Part shown: positions 5,145 to 6,471 of the stretch, piece by piece
Position numbering within the stretch: position 1 is the first letter of the stretch
Layout of the letters: each line of letters starts with the position of its first letter
Assembly (NCBI GenBank): GCA_021799755.1
Contig: JAJYZU010000062.1
Coordinates: forward strand, 1 to 6,471
DNA: 6,471 nt
Origin: Thermoplasmata archaeon
GTDB taxonomy: Archaea; Thermoplasmatota; Thermoplasmata; Thermoplasmatales; Thermoplasmataceae
Reading direction: 5' to 3'
Notes under the pieces: model-generated
Told to the model about the DNA's origin: nothing
The model's database searches: none
The model's input: only the letters and a program-made list of their open reading frames with translations
Made by a program: the position numbers and the translations under genes

Positions 5145-5167
5145 CATTATTTCAGTGCTGAGCATTT

Positions 5168-5635
5168 ATGACAGGTGTAATTAAGATATCGTCTTTCAGG
5201 GAAGGCGATCAGATCAGCAAGCAGTACACCTGCGATGGGGAGGATATCTCTCCTGCTATTTCATGGTCAGGTTTTCCGCCACAAGCGAAATCGTATGCGA
5301 TCATTATGGATGATCCGGATGCACCCATGGGAACCTTTGTGCACTGGGTAGTTTATGATATTCCTTCTACCATAACGGAGATGAGGGAAAACTTTCCAAA
5401 GGTCCCGGTAAGTGAAAATGGTATTAGACAGGGTAAGAATGATTTTGGAAAATTCTCTTACGGAGGTCCGTGCCCGCCGGGTCAAAAACCGCACCGATAT
5501 GTCTTTCATCTATATTCCACGAGCTCAGATACAACGTTACCTGCAGGAATGGATAAGAAGAAACTTCTCCTTGCCCTTGAGGGCAGGATACTTGAAGAGA
5601 AAACTTTCACTCTCAGCTATAAGAGAAGCAGGTGA
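5168..5635 (+). CDS. YbhB/YbcL-type phosphatidylethanolamine-binding (Raf kinase inhibitor-like) protein
   Basis: This 155-residue protein has the full length of the small prokaryotic PEBP family. Landmarks: YTCDGEDISPAISWSGFP (20-37), the N-terminal family signature; DDPDAPMGTFVHWVVYDIP (48-66), containing the conserved D-P-D-A-P and H59-W60 of the anion/ligand pocket; and GGPCPPGQKPHRYVFHLYS (99-117), with the conserved PPG...H-R-Y stretch. No signal peptide or membrane segment, so it should be cytoplasmic. The family in eukaryotes binds phospholipid head groups or phosphoproteins and inhibits kinases and proteases. The role of prokaryotic members is poorly defined, so no specific ligand is claimed. 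The start is fixed by the TATA spacing (leaderless). It appears to be transcribed alone, with a T-rich stretch following and an independent promoter before the PAC2 gene. Confidence 0.95.
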   Translation: MTGVIKISSFREGDQISKQYTCDGEDISPAISWSGFPPQAKSYAIIMDDPDAPMGTFVHWVVYDIPSTITEMRENFPKVPVSENGIRQGKNDFGKFSYGGPCPPGQKPHRYVFHLYSTSSDTTLPAGMDKKKLLLALEGRILEEKTFTLSYKRSR

Positions 5636-5658
5636 GCCCAAGTCGTGGCTTAAAGATT

Positions 5659-5678
5659 CCAATTATTCTCAATTTTTG
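5659..5678 (+). terminator. Possible T-rich terminator after the PEBP-like gene
   Basis: A T-rich stretch (ttattctcaattttt) ends about 40 bases after the stop, without a strong hairpin, in keeping with archaeal termination. It lies before the TATA elements of the next gene. Weak evidence. Confidence 0.35.
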
Positions 5679-5702
5679 ATGTTGCTGAAGCGATAGTGTG
5701 AG

Positions 5703-5718
5703 TATAAATACTTATAAA
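5703..5718 (+). promoter_or_regulatory. Two tandem TATA elements before the PAC2 gene
   Basis: TATAAATA (5703-5710) is followed at once by CTTATAAA (5711-5718). The second is centred 24 bases before ATG 5739, placing the transcription start at or beside the ATG; the first, at about 32 bases, would start roughly eight bases earlier. No Shine-Dalgarno sequence is present. The stronger candidate for use is the second element. Confidence 0.6.
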
Positions 5719-5738
5719 CCAGTTCAGGTTGGGTAATC

Positions 5739-6471
5739 ATGCCAGTTCACAGCAGCATGACTTCAAGCATGGTGATTCTGAAGGACGTTAAGCTGAAGCA
5801 ACCCCTTGTGTTAATGAGCTTTCTGGACAATTCTGCAATTGGTGTTATGACGCTGAAATATATAATAGAGAACCTCAAGATGAGCCAGTTCGCCCATGTT
5901 TCATCGCCTTACGTTATGCCTGTGACTGTTTTTGTTGCCGGGAAGCTTCGGCATCCTTTCAGGCTCTACAGCGATGCGGGTGGCAAATACTGCATTGTAA
6001 TCAGCGATATACCTGTGGATCCGGAAGGATATTATGAGATATCGAATGTTATCTCGGACTGGCTTAGACAGGTGAATCCAAAGATGGTTGTCAATATCGA
6101 TGGTTTTCCTGTGGAGTCTATAGCCGATGGACAAAGAATATTCGGCGTAGGAGATAAGAATGCAATAAGTATGCTTCAGCAGAACAAGATACCGCTTGCT
6201 CAATCTGCGCTCATAACTGGAATGGGTGGTGCTATCCTTAATGAATCCATTCTGCGCAAACTGCCGCTGATGAGCCTTCTTGCTGTGACTGTCGAAGGCA
6301 TTCCGGATCCTGAAGCGGTTCTCTCTGCCGTGGAGAGCCTGAACACACTGTTCGGAATGAATATAGAGACCGGACCCCTCAAGGAGACTACATCAAAGTA
6401 CCATGAGGAGATGAAGCGCATTATGGATGACTATGCGAAAATGCAGTCCGGCGAGAAGAAATCCGATACCA
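5739..6471 (+). CDS. PAC2-family protein (proteasome assembly chaperone-like), 3' end beyond window
   Basis: 244 codons are visible, with no stop. The arrangement matches the PAC2 family (archaeal PbaA/PbaB-like, COG1938/2047): QPLVLMSFLDNSAIGVMTLK (21-40), where the family has a glycine-rich first strand and helix; SPYVMPVTVF (56-65); a central strand KYCIVISDIPVD (83-94) followed by a helix; MVVNIDGFPVE (116-126); the glycine turn LITGMGGAIL (158-167); LAVTVEGIPDPEAVLSAVES (181-200), a strand plus D-P-x-A helix; and a charged helical end (from about 215). Archaeal relatives help assemble the 20S proteasome or bind it through a C-terminal hydrophobic-Tyr-X motif, which would lie outside this window and cannot be checked. 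ATG 5739 is chosen because a TATA element sits 24 bases before it; in-frame ATGs at codons 7 and 11 are alternatives. Proteasome role is inferred from family. Confidence 0.85.
   Translation, partial: MPVHSSMTSSMVILKDVKLKQPLVLMSFLDNSAIGVMTLKYIIENLKMSQFAHVSSPYVMPVTVFVAGKLRHPFRLYSDAGGKYCIVISDIPVDPEGYYEISNVISDWLRQVNPKMVVNIDGFPVESIADGQRIFGVGDKNAISMLQQNKIPLAQSALITGMGGAILNESILRKLPLMSLLAVTVEGIPDPEAVLSAVESLNTLFGMNIETGPLKETTSKYHEEMKRIMDDYAKMQSGEKKSDT

Larger units (their letters stand above)
4395..5167. other. Long stretch without a convincing large gene
   Basis: About 770 bases separate the surface protein gene from the PEBP-like gene. Several frames of 70-110 codons are open on both strands, but they overlap one another, have composition unlike the neighbouring proteins (rich in Ser, Cys, His, Arg) and show no motif I know. 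I see no tRNA-like T-loop/acceptor arrangement and no direct-repeat array. What can be pointed to is one small minus-strand frame (4509-4685), a 12-base perfect palindrome (4842-4853), two short hairpins (4911-4926 and 4956-4978) and the promoter region of the next gene. It may be decayed coding DNA or carry a non-coding RNA. Confidence 0.5.

Noticed and set aside
5412..5696. Second plus-strand frame overlapping the PEBP-like gene
   Set aside because: The PEBP motifs are all in the other frame; this one is an out-of-frame shadow.
5901..6421. Minus-strand frames opposite the PAC2 gene
   Set aside because: They lie antisense to a continuous, motif-bearing frame with its own TATA element.
1..6471. 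CRISPR array, toxin-antitoxin pair or recognisable defence system
   Set aside because: No regularly spaced direct repeats, no Cas-like proteins and no known defence motifs were found on either strand.

Overview
The window looks like chromosomal DNA from an archaeon, most likely of the Thermoplasmata (Thermoplasma/Ferroplasma-like) type. The evidence is indirect. Several genes have an A/T-rich TATA-type element about 24-28 bases before the ATG with no room for a leader, the leaderless layout known from that group. The only strong Shine-Dalgarno sequences are in front of a downstream operon gene and a transposase gene. A PAC2-family protein and transposase remnants similar to archaeal ones are also present. 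No 16S rRNA or other taxonomic marker is present, so this is an inference.

Layout. Bases 1-858 (minus strand, running off the left edge) encode a protein that looks like two GNAT acetyltransferase domains in tandem. It diverges from a plus-strand operon of a short-form malic enzyme (920-2248) and a small GNAT acetyltransferase (2254-2745). Both divergent genes could be driven from one near-symmetric TATA element at 883-890. Bases 2850-3836 are a transposon graveyard. It holds an IS3-family OrfA that is still open (3189-3491, minus) and an OrfB broken by frameshifts and lost before its catalytic core (about 2850-3196). Next to it is the C-terminal tail of an IS1634/IS4-like transposase on the plus strand (about 3579-3836). 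Immediately after comes an AT-rich orphan gene for a membrane-anchored or secreted protein carrying ten N-glycosylation sequons in 177 residues (3861-4394). A stretch of nearly 800 bases with no convincing large gene follows (4395-5167); it may hold one small minus-strand gene or gene remnant (4509-4685) and several short palindromes. The right part returns to ordinary genes: a PEBP/YbhB-like protein (5168-5635) and a PAC2-family (proteasome-assembly-chaperone-like) protein that runs off the right edge (5739-6471).

How the parts relate. The malic enzyme and the small GNAT protein are separated by five bases, and the second gene has its own strong ribosome-binding site, so they are very probably co-transcribed. 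Malic enzyme links malate to pyruvate. The acetyltransferase could act on a metabolite or on a protein, but the sequence does not say which. The PEBP-like and PAC2 genes each appear to have their own promoter. The middle (2850-5167) behaves as an accessory or plastic region between two conserved blocks. I found no CRISPR array, toxin-antitoxin pair, tRNA/rRNA or recognisable defence system. The most unusual items are the sequon-dense surface protein, the IS3 slippery site that no longer leads into OrfB, and the palindromes upstream of the PEBP-like gene.
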